NCBI GenBank assembly: GCA_013396655.1
Contig: WBMV01002679.1
Location: 155,557 to 219,556, forward strand
Direction: 5' to 3'
DNA: 64,000 nucleotides
Origin: Campylorhamphus procurvoides
Taxonomy: Eukaryota > Chordata > Aves > Passeriformes > Dendrocolaptidae
Below, piece by piece: positions 1 to 12,445 of this stretch. Position numbers and translations under genes: made by a program. How positions within the stretch are numbered: position 1 is the stretch's first letter; every line of letters starts with the position of its first letter. The notes below the pieces were generated by a model, which had not been told where the DNA came from, did no database searches, and saw nothing but the letters and a program-made list of their open reading frames with translations.

Positions 1-2689
1 TGCTGAGGCAAGAAGTGATTCTAATGTGTAATCTGCCATTTAGATATATTCCTTCTAGAGGACATTAAAACTTCCTTCTAAGGTAATTAGTGCTCACAGA
101 TGTGAGTGTAATACAGTTTAATTGGTATAGCCAACTGTCTGAACACTTTGAGAAAGGATTGCAGTTAATGTAAAAGTAGAAATATAAAAACATCCCTTCG
201 TCTGCATGGAAAAAACACCCAGAACAGAAGAAAAAGCAAAATAGCAATAGTCAGTATTGTTGTCTGGCTGTACTTAGTTTATTCTCTTTCTGATGTTTGC
301 TTTCTGCATTAACTGTTATTGAATCTTCTATTCAGTGTGCTCAGGAGTTGCAGAGAAAATACACTCTTACATTCTCTACAGTTATGAGATTTAAGCAAGT
401 GATTATATGAGGACCAAATAAGAAATTCTGCCAAGTAGTAAATGCATTTTTTACTGTCCCCTTTTATCCTCCCTTTTTGTTTTATTCTTTCCTTCATTTG
501 TTACAATTTCCAATTTGCATGAGAGAGAGAGATTGAATACGAAATTTTGCCATAGAACTTAAAGGACAATGCACAGTTTAATTGTGCATGGGAAAGAAGT
601 GTAGTTGTGAATAAGGGGTGCAAGTGGGTAGGAAGCAAATCAGAATGCAAGACAGCAAAGACCAGCCAGAGCAGTTGCAGCAGGGAAAATTGTAGTAAGG
701 TTGGTCCCAGATAGTGGTATGCATTCAACTGTGCATCCTCATCCTAATGGAACAAAAGTACTCTGTTTATGCTGACTTGTTCTAAGCATATTTTTTATCT
801 GTATGCGTGTGACACTGTTGATTTCACTAATAGTCCCACAGGACAGCCCAGTTATCTTTAGAGTGGAGCAGTCTTTGTGAGCTTTGATAGTAATTTTTTT
901 TGTGAGTTATATTTTTTTTTCCAATTGTGTAATTTTTGATGTAGCAAGAAAACTTCTTTTCATTAAGTAGCTCACATTCTCTCCTGTTCATGATGACTGG
1001 TAAACATGATCATTAAAAGCTCTTGCATATTGTGAAATGTTTGATGTGTTCAGTTTTTAGTTGCTATCTCATTACAACCAAAACATTAAAAAGAAGTATT
1101 TCAAACCCTAGAGAAAAAAAGGACTGGCAGAAATTGCTGTTTGTGAAGGCTGAGATCAGAGGGAGAGAACTGGGAATTATTTTGGGTCAAGATTGCACAC
1201 ACAGTTGAGATGTGACGCTGAGCAATCAACAGCATTCTGTCCTTCTGGCATTTGGGTTAATTTGAATGACATTGGTCCATTTGACATTTTTCTGGTCATA
1301 AGTATGTATTTATTACCTCTCAATACAGTGACATTTTCTTTGTGACTGAAAGGTAATTTTCCAGATGTCAGAAGTGTGTGCTTTTTTCACTCTTGGCAGA
1401 AATTTTATTTTTTTGCAATTTCTTTTGTAATTGCTGTCAAACTTGACAAGTATCTGAATATCCAGCTGTTAGAACAACTCGGGATCAGTTGCAGATTTTG
1501 TTTCATTGTACCCGTGTTGAAATTCTCATGGAATATGAACATTTTGTAAAAAGTGAGCTATATATATTTGATTTTGATTGACTTTGCTTTAAAATAGCAG
1601 GATTAATTCAAGGGGTTTTCCTCCTTTTAGTCTTTCTTTTCATGTTCCCTTGTGCCCTTGCCAAAGTTCTTCTCGGGGCCTTCTTCCACTGCTCTTCCCC
1701 CATCCAAGGAAGTGTTTACTATTACTCACATATAATAAGAGAAAAAGAAATTAGAGAAAGCAGAAATAAGTAGATTCCAAAGAAAAATGTCATTGCATTG
1801 ATGTTACATTTTGACACCGAGGTATTTAATTTTCCCGTTCAATTTTCTGATACTTGCAGGTAATTAAAGTTAAATGGCTGTGACAATGCACATAATTAAT
1901 TTTTCTTCCTTCATTTCATGACCCCATTCTCTAGATCCATACTCTGTTCACTGAGTGAATTTACTTGCAGCACTTTCGTGTTTTATTAATTATAAAAGAA
2001 TAGTGCTGCATAAAATATTGAACTGTTGGCTGACATTAATTTTTTAAATGTAAGCAGATCAAGAAAGGTATTACCAGAAATAATTTCTGGATTTTTCGTT
2101 CTTTAAGTACAAAAAAATTACAATGCATGGAGATTAACTGGAAATGCATAGTCAGTTTACAAAGTGCCAAATTATAATAATATATAATAATATATAATAA
2201 TAATTATATTTAAGTGCCCTATACGACCTGCACTTTAATATAATTATTTTTACATAACATAGTGGCAGTATTCAGTTAATTTATTTCTTAGTTATAGGTA
2301 GTTATGGGTAAACCTATGCAGTTTCAGAACCAGAGACCATAACCAGATGGTATTTCAATTATTTGTGTGAAATATATAGTCCAGACATTACTAGGTCAGT
2401 GCTATCTTCTGTAATGTCTTACCTGTGAGGACTTTCTTCTCCTTACAGTTTCATTGTCTGTAAGCTCTTAATTTTTAGGACATTTGAGTAGCCTAATGCT
2501 ACCCCCTTTTATAGGAATTAAAACTGTTACTTCTAGATTAGAACTACAACTTGTCTTCACAACTGGACCTTATTTCAGTTATCTATTTTAACTGAAGACC
2601 AATCTATTTTGCTTTAGGGACAGTAGGGCCTCCTGGTTTATTTTTTTTGTGCTTCTTGTGCTTGTAAATATTCATACAAGAAAGAAAGG
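1..2689. other. Intronic AT-rich sequence upstream of the visible DTWD2 exons, no gene seen
   Basis: This stretch precedes the first visible DTWD2 exon and is most likely intron of that gene, because the upstream exons are not in the window. Frames are short and broken on both strands. A TA/ATA-rich low-complexity patch (ATAATAATATATAATA type) lies at about 2172-2208. Nothing else can be assigned; the small open frames have no recognisable composition or motifs. Confidence 0.6.
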
Positions 2690-3176
2690 GGAATGTGTGT
2701 GTGCTTCTGGGATCAGTACTGGGGCCAGTATTGCTCAGCACCTTTGTTGGTAACATGGGCAGCGGGGCATTGAGGGTACCCTCAGCAAGTTCAGTGATGA
2801 CACCAAGGTGTGTGGCCCAGTTGACATGCTGGAGGGAAGGGATGCCATCCAGAGGGACAAGAACAACCTTGAGAGGTGGGCCTGTGTGAACCTTGTGAAG
2901 TTCAACAAAGCAAAATGCAAGGTCCTACACCCAGGCCGAGGCAATCCCAGACACATCTACAGGTTGATTGAAGAAGTGACTGAAAGGAGCCCTGGGGAGA
3001 AAGACCTTTTGGTGATAATGGATGAAAAACTCAACATGAGCTGACAAGTGTGTGCTCACACCTCAGGAAGGCCTGGAGCAACCTGGTCTAGTGGGAGCTG
3101 TCCCATGGCAGGGAGGGTTGCGACTAGATGATCTTTTAAGGTCTCTTCCAGCCCTTAACATTCTATGATTCTGTGG
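2690..3176 (+). mobile_element. Truncated CR1 LINE, 3' part of reverse-transcriptase ORF to 3' end
   Basis: A non-LTR retrotransposon fragment of the CR1 family. Near 2708-2745 the frame reads SVLGPVLLSTFVG, the conserved CR1 reverse-transcriptase block. After a frame change, 2787-3044 reads FSDDTKVCGPVDMLEGRDA and on to LERWA and KFNKAKCKVLHPG, which is the end of the RT palm and downstream CR1 ORF2. The catalytic FADD box is FSDD here. The element finishes with the CR1 3' UTR signature (CTAGATGATCTTTTAAGGTCTCTTCCAGCCC) and a degenerate ATTCTATGATTCTGTG tail. It is 5'-truncated, frame-shifted and dead. It sits in the intron of DTWD2 in the same orientation as the gene. Confidence 0.92.
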
Positions 3177-4191
3177 TTAAGGGTTCAAAATATGCAGATG
3201 TGCATGAACATCTGATGTAACATTCAGAAGCATTGTTTTCTTTAGTGATATTTCTAAACTACTTGCAGGGGGTTTTTTTCAACCTTATTTGACAATCAGA
3301 AGACAATTAAATTTGACTTTGCAAGATGTTACAAGTGTTAAACTTTTGAGTTCTCTTAGCATCCATGAGAAGATGCCAAAAATTTAAATCCTTACAAAAA
3401 CATTTCAGAAATTGTTGTATAAGCTGAAAGAAGAAGGGCCTGTTGTAAATAGTTTTGTAAAGAAAAGAAGTTCTAAACAGGGCATTGATAACTGTCTTGT
3501 GTTTTTGTTTAGACCTGTGATTTCATAGTGCATTAAAAACAGAAATATATAGCCTAAAGAATTATTAGGTATTTGTTGGATTTTCTCAAAACAAATTGTA
3601 TACATGGTACTCAGTGTTTTGAATTACCAGGTTCTCCTTCAAGAAAAATTTTGCTTTGGAACCTGAATTTTCCCTTGACTTCATACACTATTATGTGAAG
3701 ATGATCAATGTATACATTAGTTTATAGATATATTTGGGAAAGTGAGGTATCTATTTTGGTTGCTATTTTTAAACTTTAATAAGTATTTAGCCTGAAGTTC
3801 TTTCAAATATATGTAACAAATGGAAGTTTCATGTTTATGCATCAAAATCTCCAGTCTTTACCCAGGATAAATTATAAAGTGGGAGCTTGTTAGGTGAGAA
3901 ACTTGTCTTCCTTAGATAAATGAAACTATGAGTAAAGGGGTTTTTTCAGTGTTTTTTCTGTGGTTCATTCACCACAATTTTTTACATACAGAAAATGTTA
4001 TGTTATCACATATGATAATTTTTTTGTGTTTATTCTTATTTACTTTTTAAAGATGGTATTTCCTTTTTATGTTCATTCCTTCTTTGCTGAGCCCCGCAAA
4101 TTTGGCTGGAGCATTGTAGGAGCAATGTGTCTGACAAGGGTGGGGTTGTTAAAATGTACATATTTGTGTTTGTTTCCCCTTGTCCGTCCTA

Positions 4192-4241
4192 CCCCCCCCC
4201 CCCCCCCCTCTTTTTTTTTTTTTTTTTCTTTTTCACAGTTT
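4192..4241. repeat. Poly-C/poly-T homopolymer junction next to an N
   Basis: A run of 17 C (4192-4208) passes through TC into a run of 17 T (4211-4227), then a pyrimidine-rich CTTTTTCACAGTTT up to the N at 4242. The whole stretch is homopyrimidine apart from its last bases. Run lengths in such tracts are unreliable, and the N suggests the assembler failed here. Confidence 0.9.
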
Positions 4242-4242
4242 N
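4242..4242. other. Single-base assembly gap (N)
   Basis: One N directly follows the homopolymer tract. Unlike the other two single Ns in this window, I see no flanking direct duplication, so this one probably reflects homopolymer trouble only. Confidence 0.9.
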
Positions 4243-5321
4243 CTTGTTTTGTTTGGGGAAAAAAAGTTCTGTAGGAATTTGATGTAAGACTCTTTCTGTG
4301 AAGGATGTACTCCTTTTGCAATTTATCTCTTGTCAATCAACTACATCTAAGAGTGAAAGCAAGGAACACAGTAGAAAAACACTGCAATCTGAATTATTCT
4401 CATTGAAAGAGATATTTTTAAAGAAAGGTCAGAATACCTGGAAAAAATAAAACCTATTTTTTCCTTCGATTTACTTGTGGCATTCTCAAATATTTCTCCA
4501 TATGTCAAATGACAGGATACTTATTTTATTTTGAACCTGTTTATACAGGAAGGTGCCATAATGAAATACCAGAGGTGATGTTTTTAAAAATAGTTGTCAT
4601 TTGACGTAATCATGGAACAAAAAGACATCATGTAGGATTATATTTAGATTATTAGCATTAAGTCATTCAGTGAGCAGCTCTACTGATTTCTTCTGGACCA
4701 TTTATCATATAATAGCCCACAGCAATGAAGTATGGTTCTTAAATTGTTCTGGTTACAGAAGCAGTGAAAGGGCATTCTTGAAAGCATATAGAGATTAAAT
4801 GTATTTTCATACATGAACAACATACTTGATGAAAGAAAATCTGGGCACTGCTCTTACACAGATGTGTTTTATAAGGGTGTAAGAAGACTTCTGGTTTTGA
4901 CCTGCAAAAGAGCTAATCTGAGTGGCAACTTGGAATGCGGTTCTTCTGCACAGGTTGAAAGGATTGTGTAAGCAGGCAGAACCTATACACATCCTCTGCT
5001 CAGCAGAAGCAGTTATGCTTCTCTTCCACACACAGAATATTATATATTTACCACAGTTTCCCACCACAACAGTGAGATATCCTGAGGCTTGTGGTAGTAT
5101 TGAGACTTTGGAGTCTAACCTGACACCATAAATTGCCGGAGAGAAGGGGTTTTATGGGACACCTGAAGAGAAAGGTTCTTGGGAAATTGTCAAAGACAGT
5201 GTGCAAAATGCGTTGTCATTTCCTAAAAATTGAACAAATTACTTCAGATTTACCTGAAAGTCACAATATAATCTGTGACTTGTTTCACCATTTTACATGG
5301 GTATGCCTAAATATTCAATCA

Positions 5322-6735
5322 AAATAGAATAATAAAATATGGAAAGTAATGGTTGGAAGAGGCCTTTAAGATCACCTAGTTCCAACCCCTCCCACCCCCA
5401 CCATGGGCAAGGACACTTCCCACTAGACCAGGCTGGCTCAAGGCCTTATCTAACCTGCCCTTGTACACTGCTAAGGCTGGGGCATCCACAGCTTCTCTGG
5501 GCAACCTATTGCAGTGTCTCACCACCCTCACAGTAAAGAATTTCTTCCTACTATCTAAATTAAATTTCCCCTCCCAATTGAAACCCATTACTCCTTGTCC
5601 TACAACTACAATTTCCTGACAAAGAATCCTTCTGCAGGTTCCCTGTAGGCTCCTTCAGATACTGGAAGGCTGCGTGAGATCTCCATGCAACTTTCTCTTC
5701 TGCAGAATGAATTGCCTGTATTTTCTCAGACTGCCTTCATAGGGGATGTGCTCCAGTCTCCCTATGAACCTCTGCCTCCTCTGGACTTGCTCCAACAGTT
5801 CCATGTCCTTATGCTGGGATTACCAGAACTGGATGCAGTACTCCAGGTTGAGCCTCACAAGATCAAAGAGGCAGAATCACCTCCTTTCACTTGCTGTCCA
5901 CACTCCATTTGGTGCAGCCCAGGATATAATTGGCTTTCTGGGCTGTGAGCACACACTGGCAGGTCGAGTTTTCCATCAGCCATCCCCCCCAGGTCTTTCT
6001 CCCCAGGGCTGCTTTCAATTAGGTGTGTCTGAGATTACCTTGACCAAAGTGTAGGACCTTGCACTTTACTTTGTTGAACTTCATGACCTTCACACAGGCC
6101 TACCTCTCAAGGCTGTTCTTGTCCCTCTGGATGGCATTCCTTCCCTCCAGTGAGTTGACTGTGCCACACACCTTGGTGTCATCGCTGAACTTGCAGAGTC
6201 AATCCCACTGTCCATGTCACCAACAAAGGTGCTGAGCAGTATTGGCCCCAGTACTGACCCCTGAGGGACACTGCTCATCACTGGTCTCCACATGGACAAA
6301 GAGCTGTTGGCCACAACTCTTTCCACACAGTGCAAAGCCACACAGCCACTTCTTTATCCACCCTTTGGTCCATCCATCAAATCCATGTCTCTCCCCTTTG
6401 GAGTCAAGGATATCACGTAGGACAGTGTCAAATGCTCTGCATAAGTCCAGGTAGATGATGTCAGTTGCTCTGCCCCCATCCACCAGTGCTGCAGCACTGT
6501 CATTGAAAGTCACCAGATCTGTCAGGCATGGTTTGCCCTTTGTAAACCCATGTGGGCTGTTACCAATCACTTCATTGTTTTCCATGTGCCTTAGCACAGT
6601 TTCCAGGAGACTCTGCTCCTTGATCTTGCCTTGTACAGGAGTGAGACTGACTGATCTGTAGATCCCCAGGTCTTCTGCTTTCCCCTTTTTAATAATTTCC
6701 CTTTTTCCAGTCATCAAAGTCATGCAGGGTTCACA
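5322..6735 (-). mobile_element. Truncated CR1 LINE on the - strand, about 1.4 kb
   Basis: Read on the - strand, this is the 3' portion of a CR1 element. From 6723 down to 6217 one frame of 168 residues stays open: KKGKAEDLGIYRSVSLTPV, then LLETVLRHMENNEVIG, HGFTKGKPCLTDLVTF and ATDIIYLDLCRAFDTV, ordered as in the CR1 reverse transcriptase (fingers and first catalytic aspartate region). Further along, VPQGSVLGPILLSTFVGDM lies in another frame (6341-6090). The FADD box region is deleted or degraded. The far end at 5322-5400 carries the CR1 3' terminus (GGTTGGAAGAGGCCTTTAAGATCACCTAGTTCCAACCCC on the + strand). Multiple frameshifts make it inactive. It is antisense to DTWD2. Confidence 0.93.
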
Positions 6736-9700
6736 GAGGGTTTTGTGACAGCTGCGTACATTTTCTGGCTGTCCATTTGTGACAGTTGCACGGCAGTTAT
6801 TCCCTCCAGTATTTTAGAAACGAAGTGCTCTTAAGATGTCACTTTAAATTAAAGCCAAGATTTTGAACAAAATAACTTATTTATATTCTTGATTTAAATT
6901 TCAGTAGCATGCTGAGACTAAATTTACTCAGGCTATCTTCTCTGGCAGATAGGTAATTTTATTTAACTGCATGAAATTTGTATAAGATACAGAAAATAGT
7001 CTTGGCTTACAAGTAAAAAGTGCTTGTGCCACCTGGATATTGCGTGAAAAATCTTCCCATGCCTGACACCCATCATCTGTCTGAGGTTATGCCTTAGAAT
7101 ACAGAGACTGCTCTTCCTTCTCAGCACCTTAAAAGCTATTATTTCTGAATTTCTAGAAGGATGGGCAGGATGCAGGATGTGGCTGTAGTCTTTCTAGGAT
7201 TTTTTGTGCCTTTTGTGGTAGTTTAAAAAAAATTCTGAAATACATTTATTAAAGTAATAGAACATATAAACAGTAACTACTGCCTATGTTAAGCAGGAGG
7301 ACAGGTGGTACTTGCTTACTTCATTCTTGGAGAGTTGAACAGATTAATTCAGATTTTGAAAAGACACTATCAGCATAAAGAGAAGATCTTAAGTACTAGG
7401 TGTTTCATAGAAGTCACATAAGAATATGTTGTACCTCTGCCTGTTTTGAATTGCCCGTACTGCAGAAAACAGGACAGGCAAGAACTGTTTAGTGTGCCCT
7501 GTGAGACCAGCGTACTAAATTTGTAGCCTTTCTGAGGTCTTGGTGATTCACAGTTTTCCAAATATAATTTTGCATAATGCTGGACTCTGTTTGGAGAGTA
7601 AAGCTGGTAAGAGTAATAATGAAGAAATGGGCACAGAAAGGTTAGAAAGATAAGTATATTGACATTACGGAGGGGACTGAGGAGAGCACTTAGGGCCTTC
7701 TGCAAGACGTTGAGTTCTGTTATTTAAAATAAAAGCAGAAATCAGTTTCCTGTCTTTACTGACTTAAATTTTTAAAGTTTCAGACAGCGGGTCTTTGACC
7801 CCATCAAGGCAACACTTTTTCTTCCATCAGTTTTGAACAGCTGAACAGGATCAGCTGTGTCATTCCTTGCCTTGGGTGTGTCCAGAGAAGGCCCTGGAAG
7901 GAAAACTCAGCCCTGAGAAACACTGAAGGGTCACTGTTTTTACTGTGGTTCAAATCCTTTGCAAATGCTCAAAGGCTGTAGCATTTCCTAAGTGAGTGGT
8001 GTGTTGGCAGATAACCCAGTGTTTATTAAGTTAATGTAACAGTTGGTGGGAATTGCTGAAATTCAGGCTTTTGAAAAACCCAGGCCTTAAGTTTATGTGT
8101 TACTTCATGCTTCTGATGGCCTGGAAATTAAATCCCCAAACTCACTCGCACTCATAGAGAATATATGCACCAATTTTGGTGTCTTGGCTAAATTCTAGTG
8201 AATAATTGCATTCAATTTATCTAAATTCCCCTCTAGTTTGAATTGGTTGAGATAGTTTCCATCCTCTGTCTTATGTTATTGTTTACTTTGGTGAGTGGTG
8301 TTAAATTGGCTGCTGTTTTTTCAACTTGACATTGTTGTAACTTCCTAGAAACTGATATTATTCCAAAGTGTACATATGATTTGCAAATTAATTTGAAGCA
8401 AAAAAAAAAGAGTAAATTATTGTGTTGTGGTATCTGTCATTTTATGGAGAAGTACTTGTAAAGTATCATGATTTTTGTTTTGAAGTGTACATAATTAGGG
8501 TATTTAGGTATACTCATTTTGAGTTTTAAAGTCTAATGTGAGAGATAAACAATGTGATTTTGCGTAAATTAACTGTGGATGAACATTTCTGTAAATCTGA
8601 ATTAAACTTGTTCACCTGGATTTGAGATATGCAGGTGACAGACAAGGATTCTGTATGTTCTTTACATGCAACTGTTGTAATACTCTACCTGAAATTTTTA
8701 ACTCCACAAAAGGCAAGGCAAGTTTTAGACCTGTTGGCTGAAAATGACAGAAGTTATCCTCCTACCAATCAAGTTTATGAAAAGTAAATATTTCATATAT
8801 CTAGGATTTTTTTTTCCAAGAAGATATTCTTCACATATATGAAATATATTAACTGTACTAAATTGTTTTAGTTTCTGTATTTTTTGGCACTGTCTTACCA
8901 TTCAGTCTATGCTCTGACTTGGCAGAGCATAAACTTGTGTGTTTTATTGATTCAGTTAATGTACCTAGTTTCAGGTAGAAACTTTGATGACTCTGTCCAA
9001 TTTGTGATAGACAAAGGCTACCCTTGACTGTGTTTCAGGTGACTATCACTTCTTTAGTTACTGGGCTGCTCTGGAGTAGACTAGGGTACAATATATACTG
9101 AAAGAAGCCAAAGAGACAAACTGTAGCAGACAGTTTTCCTGAGCAGGGATTCTTCCTCTGATCTTGACCACTGTCTGTGATGTTTTAATCTTACCCCAGG
9201 GAATATATAAGTTTTCAGAAGAATGGGTGGGCTCCGCTTGTTTCCATCCTTTCTCTTTCTTCCCAGGAGAGAAGGAATTTGGCTGCTGCTGCTGCTATTA
9301 GAACTTCAAAAGTTGCCCTTCCATACATTGTCAGTTGTTTGAGAGCTGCACGTACAGGCTTTTTGGCTCCACAGCATGCAGCAGAGTGCAGGCAGCTTTT
9401 CTTTTCTATGGAAGTTGTCTTGCAATCTGAATAATTTTTCTTTCTCTGGAATACTGATTATCTTAAATATTTTTCAGCATGAGACCCAAGAAATGAAATA
9501 TAGAAACCAGCAGACAGAACTATTCCCAACTTCTACCAAAAAATGCCTTAAGACAGTGCTCAAGGAGGGAGAAGCCAGTGTACTTGGAGGTAGTTCATCA
9601 GGTGGTTTCAACCTCTGTAGAGATACTGTGTGAAGAATGTGGCTTTCAGATGTCGAGAAAAACTGTGGGTATATGTTTGCTTTGCTGCTCAGGATACATG

Positions 9701-10274
9701 TTGGAAAAATGATGGACTGAGTTTACCCTGGTTTTTGATCCCTGTCTGAGAGTTTCTGAGTTTCCTGCAGCATAGATTTCTATATACTTCAGAAAACTAG
9801 CCTCTGTTGTGATGAAGATCCATACATGGTCCCAGGAAAGGAATAATATTTAGCCAAGGTATATAGTGTTAGTGACTATATGGCCATTGTACATTGCATG
9901 GGATTATATGTGTATAGAGTGTGCAATAGAACAAGAAGGAGTGAATAATTGTATTTTTTTATAGCATATCTATAGCAAGTGAATTTGGTTGCTAAAATTT
10001 CACTTAGTCTTTCTCTAGCAAACAATTGTATTTGCTTTAAATGTTTGTACAGTAACAATTGTGCAGTTTTTGTTTCTGATGGTGACTCACATGTATTACA
10101 GTATTACACTAAACAACAGCATAAGGTTGTGGTCTGCTGGGAGACAAAACATCAAAAAGGAAAGAAGGCAATTGACCACAGAGGGAAAGGGGATATGTTT
10201 TGCTTTCTGTAGAGAACAGGTATCTTGTTTGCTATCCTGACCTATTTATTTTACTAGAGTTTGCTGTTTTTCAG
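6736..10274. other. DTWD2: Intron of DTWD2 immediately upstream of the penultimate exon, no gene seen
   Basis: AT-rich DNA without assignable repeats. I searched it by eye for the DTWD2 exon that should end just before VQLKP, which includes the D-x-T-W motif, and did not find it. That exon must be further upstream. A short GCTGCTGCTGCTGCTATTAG patch near 9280-9300 gives a brief alanine-rich frame, which I judge as chance. Confidence 0.5.
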
Positions 10275-10403
10275 GTGCAGTTAAAACCCAATTATTCAAG
10301 TCAATATGTAATTCGTACGCAGCCAACAAACACCTGTCTGTCTACACTTGAATGTGCAGCTGTTGCTCTTACTATCATGGAAAAGAATAAGAGTATACAA
10401 GAG
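10275..10403 (+). CDS. DTWD2: DTWD2 penultimate coding exon (tRNA aminocarboxypropyltransferase)
   Basis: DTWD2 belongs to the DTW-domain (TDD/Tsr3-like) family. It transfers the 3-amino-3-carboxypropyl group of S-adenosylmethionine to uridine in the D-loop of tRNA, making acp3U (reported for position 20a). The exon is 129 bp, 43 codons, phase 0 at both ends, between a polypyrimidine acceptor (TGCTGTTTTTCAG) and a strong donor (GAG|GTACGT). It reads [19 protein letters not shown] and then [19 protein letters not shown] up to IQE. IRTQPTN-CLSTLE is a hallmark of the C-terminal half of vertebrate DTWD1/2 proteins, and the following exon continues it exactly. The DTW catalytic motif is encoded upstream and is not in the window. 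An acceptor 6 bp later (after GTGCAG) is possible but would remove the conserved VQ. Confidence 0.93.
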
Positions 10404-10749
10404 GTACGTAACTTCAGACACCTGTTTTTTAATTTTATGAATGGTAGAGGAGCAGCAAAGGTACCTTGCTTTTAATGTAACATTTGACAATTAAAATCAT
10501 AATGACATTGTAACGGTTTTGTTGCATAGGAAAGTAAAACAAGAATGTACCAATGGAAACCATTTTCCTTTAGATATTTGTTAACCTTAGAGTTAACTCT
10601 AGATGTTTATTAATGTTAAAATGTTCAGACTACTATGACTCTCTCATGTTGTGTTTGGAGTCTCTATGGTTTTCCTATTCTTTACTGAACATTGCTGTGA
10701 GATTGCTAAGGGAACTTTTTAGATACAATGACCAAATGATTATTAGTTT

Positions 10750-11949
10750 GTAGCTCTGCAGGCTCATGAGGCAACACTCGACACAACCAGAGCTAACTGG
10801 AGCAGCCCAAACTGATCCACAAATAAAGAAACTGACAACTAGTTCTACCAGGAAAAGGCAGTGGGTGGTAGTAGTGAGTGACTACTTTAAGAAGCACAGA
10901 GCCACTCATCTGTCAGTTTGATCCACTCTCAAGGGAAGTGTGTTCCCTCAGGGAGCCTGGATCAGCAACATCACTGAGAGGCTGCCAAGCCTGGTTAAAC
11001 CCAATGATTATTAGCCCCTATTAGTGTTGCGTGTGAGAGCTGGTGATATAGCTGGCAGCAGTCTGGGGGGATGCAGAGTCCTGGGAGAGACAGTAGAGGG
11101 CTCTGGAGCTCAGACAGTTTTTTCATCAGTCCTTCAGGTTAAAGGAGAGAGGCTCCAAAGGGCCAGCTGAACCTAGCAGGTCAGCAGATGGTTAGAACAA
11201 TGGTACTGTAGTCATGATTTTTTACTCAGACCGTGGGACTTTGCCAAGCTTGGTTTCCTAGGGGGTGATGGGATCCATCTGACAAAGAAGGGAGAAAGTA
11301 TCTTTGGTCAGGTACTTGCCAGACTGGCGAAGGGGGCTTTAAACTAGATTTATCAGGGCAGGGCACCTATCCATCCCAACCCTGTCAGTCCAGGAGGTGT
11401 AGCCCTCAGTGTCAATGACCAGCTGGGGAGTATGGAACTCTGCCTGGGGAAGGATGAGCACCCTGGAAGGCAGAGAGGCCCAAGAGTGCTGGCTGAATTT
11501 CAAGGATCACCTCCTCCAAGCTCAGGAGTGATGCATCCCAACAAGGTGGAAACTGGGCAAAAATGCCAGAAGGCTCCCATGAACAGATAAGGAGCTGCTG
11601 AGCAAAAAAAGAAGCTTTCAGAAAGTGGAAAATGAGGACAGGTGACCTGGAAGGAATACAGGGAAATTGTATAGGAAGCTAGGGATAAGGTGGGCCCAGT
11701 TAGAATTGAGTCTGGCCAGTGGTATCAAGGATAACAGGAAAGACTTCTGTAGATATGTTGCAAGGAAAAGAAAGACTAGAGATAATGTGGGCCCTCTCCA
11801 GAAGGAATTGGCAGATCTGGCTACCCTGGACAAGTGATCCTGCCATGCTACCCAAGTCAGGAAAGGCAAGTGCAGGGACTAGGAGAATGACACCATTCTA
11901 GTGTCTTCCAGTTCTTTATTCTACCTCATTCTTCTTTCCCATCACATTT
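10750..11949 (+). mobile_element. CR1 LINE 5'/middle fragment (ORF1-end to pre-RT region)
   Basis: Around 11220-11345 a frame reads FAKLGFLGGDGIHLTKKGE and then SIFGQVLARLAKGALN, a block that precedes the reverse transcriptase in avian CR1-type elements. Further on, broken frames read LASGIKDNRKDFCRYVARK and NVGPLQKELADLATLDK (about 11708-11833), also typical of the region just before the CR1 RT domain. The 5' boundary near 10750 is only estimated from the change in base composition. No RT or 3' end follows, so the element is truncated at both ends and full of stops. The final 495 bases are repeated after the N. Confidence 0.75.
11455..11949 (+). repeat. 495-bp direct duplication, copy 1
   Basis: The segment from TGAGCACCCTGGAAGGCAG to CCCATCACATTT is repeated without a visible difference at 11951-12445. 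The offset is 496 bp, meaning the copies are separated by a single N. The segment includes CR1 sequence and some flanking DNA. Perfect identity inside a decayed repeat, with an N exactly at the junction, points to unmerged overlapping contig ends. Confidence 0.95.
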
Positions 11950-11950
11950 N
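11950..11950. other. Single-base assembly gap at duplication junction
   Basis: The lone N lies precisely between the two copies of the 495-bp direct repeat. That is how an assembler joins two contigs whose ends overlap but were not merged. Confidence 0.95.
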
Positions 11951-12445
11951 TGAGCACCCTGGAAGGCAGAGAGGCCCAAGAGTGCTGGCTGAATTTCAAG
12001 GATCACCTCCTCCAAGCTCAGGAGTGATGCATCCCAACAAGGTGGAAACTGGGCAAAAATGCCAGAAGGCTCCCATGAACAGATAAGGAGCTGCTGAGCA
12101 AAAAAAGAAGCTTTCAGAAAGTGGAAAATGAGGACAGGTGACCTGGAAGGAATACAGGGAAATTGTATAGGAAGCTAGGGATAAGGTGGGCCCAGTTAGA
12201 ATTGAGTCTGGCCAGTGGTATCAAGGATAACAGGAAAGACTTCTGTAGATATGTTGCAAGGAAAAGAAAGACTAGAGATAATGTGGGCCCTCTCCAGAAG
12301 GAATTGGCAGATCTGGCTACCCTGGACAAGTGATCCTGCCATGCTACCCAAGTCAGGAAAGGCAAGTGCAGGGACTAGGAGAATGACACCATTCTAGTGT
12401 CTTCCAGTTCTTTATTCTACCTCATTCTTCTTTCCCATCACATTT
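11951..12445 (+). repeat. 495-bp direct duplication, copy 2
   Basis: Second copy of the segment at 11455-11949, continuing into unique intron sequence (CTTATCCTG...) at 12446. See copy 1 for interpretation. Confidence 0.95.

Larger units (their letters stand above)
3177..5321. other. Intronic sequence with a C-tract/T-tract, no gene seen
   Basis: Unique-looking AT-rich DNA between two CR1 copies, presumably DTWD2 intron. It holds a homopolymer junction at 4192-4227 and a single unresolved base at 4242. No open frame here has convincing coding character. Confidence 0.55.

Noticed and set aside
9240..9420. Alanine-rich exon-like frame after TTCTTCCCAG
   Set aside because: It depends on a short GCT repeat, lacks a good donor and does not match the DTWD2 exon expected upstream.
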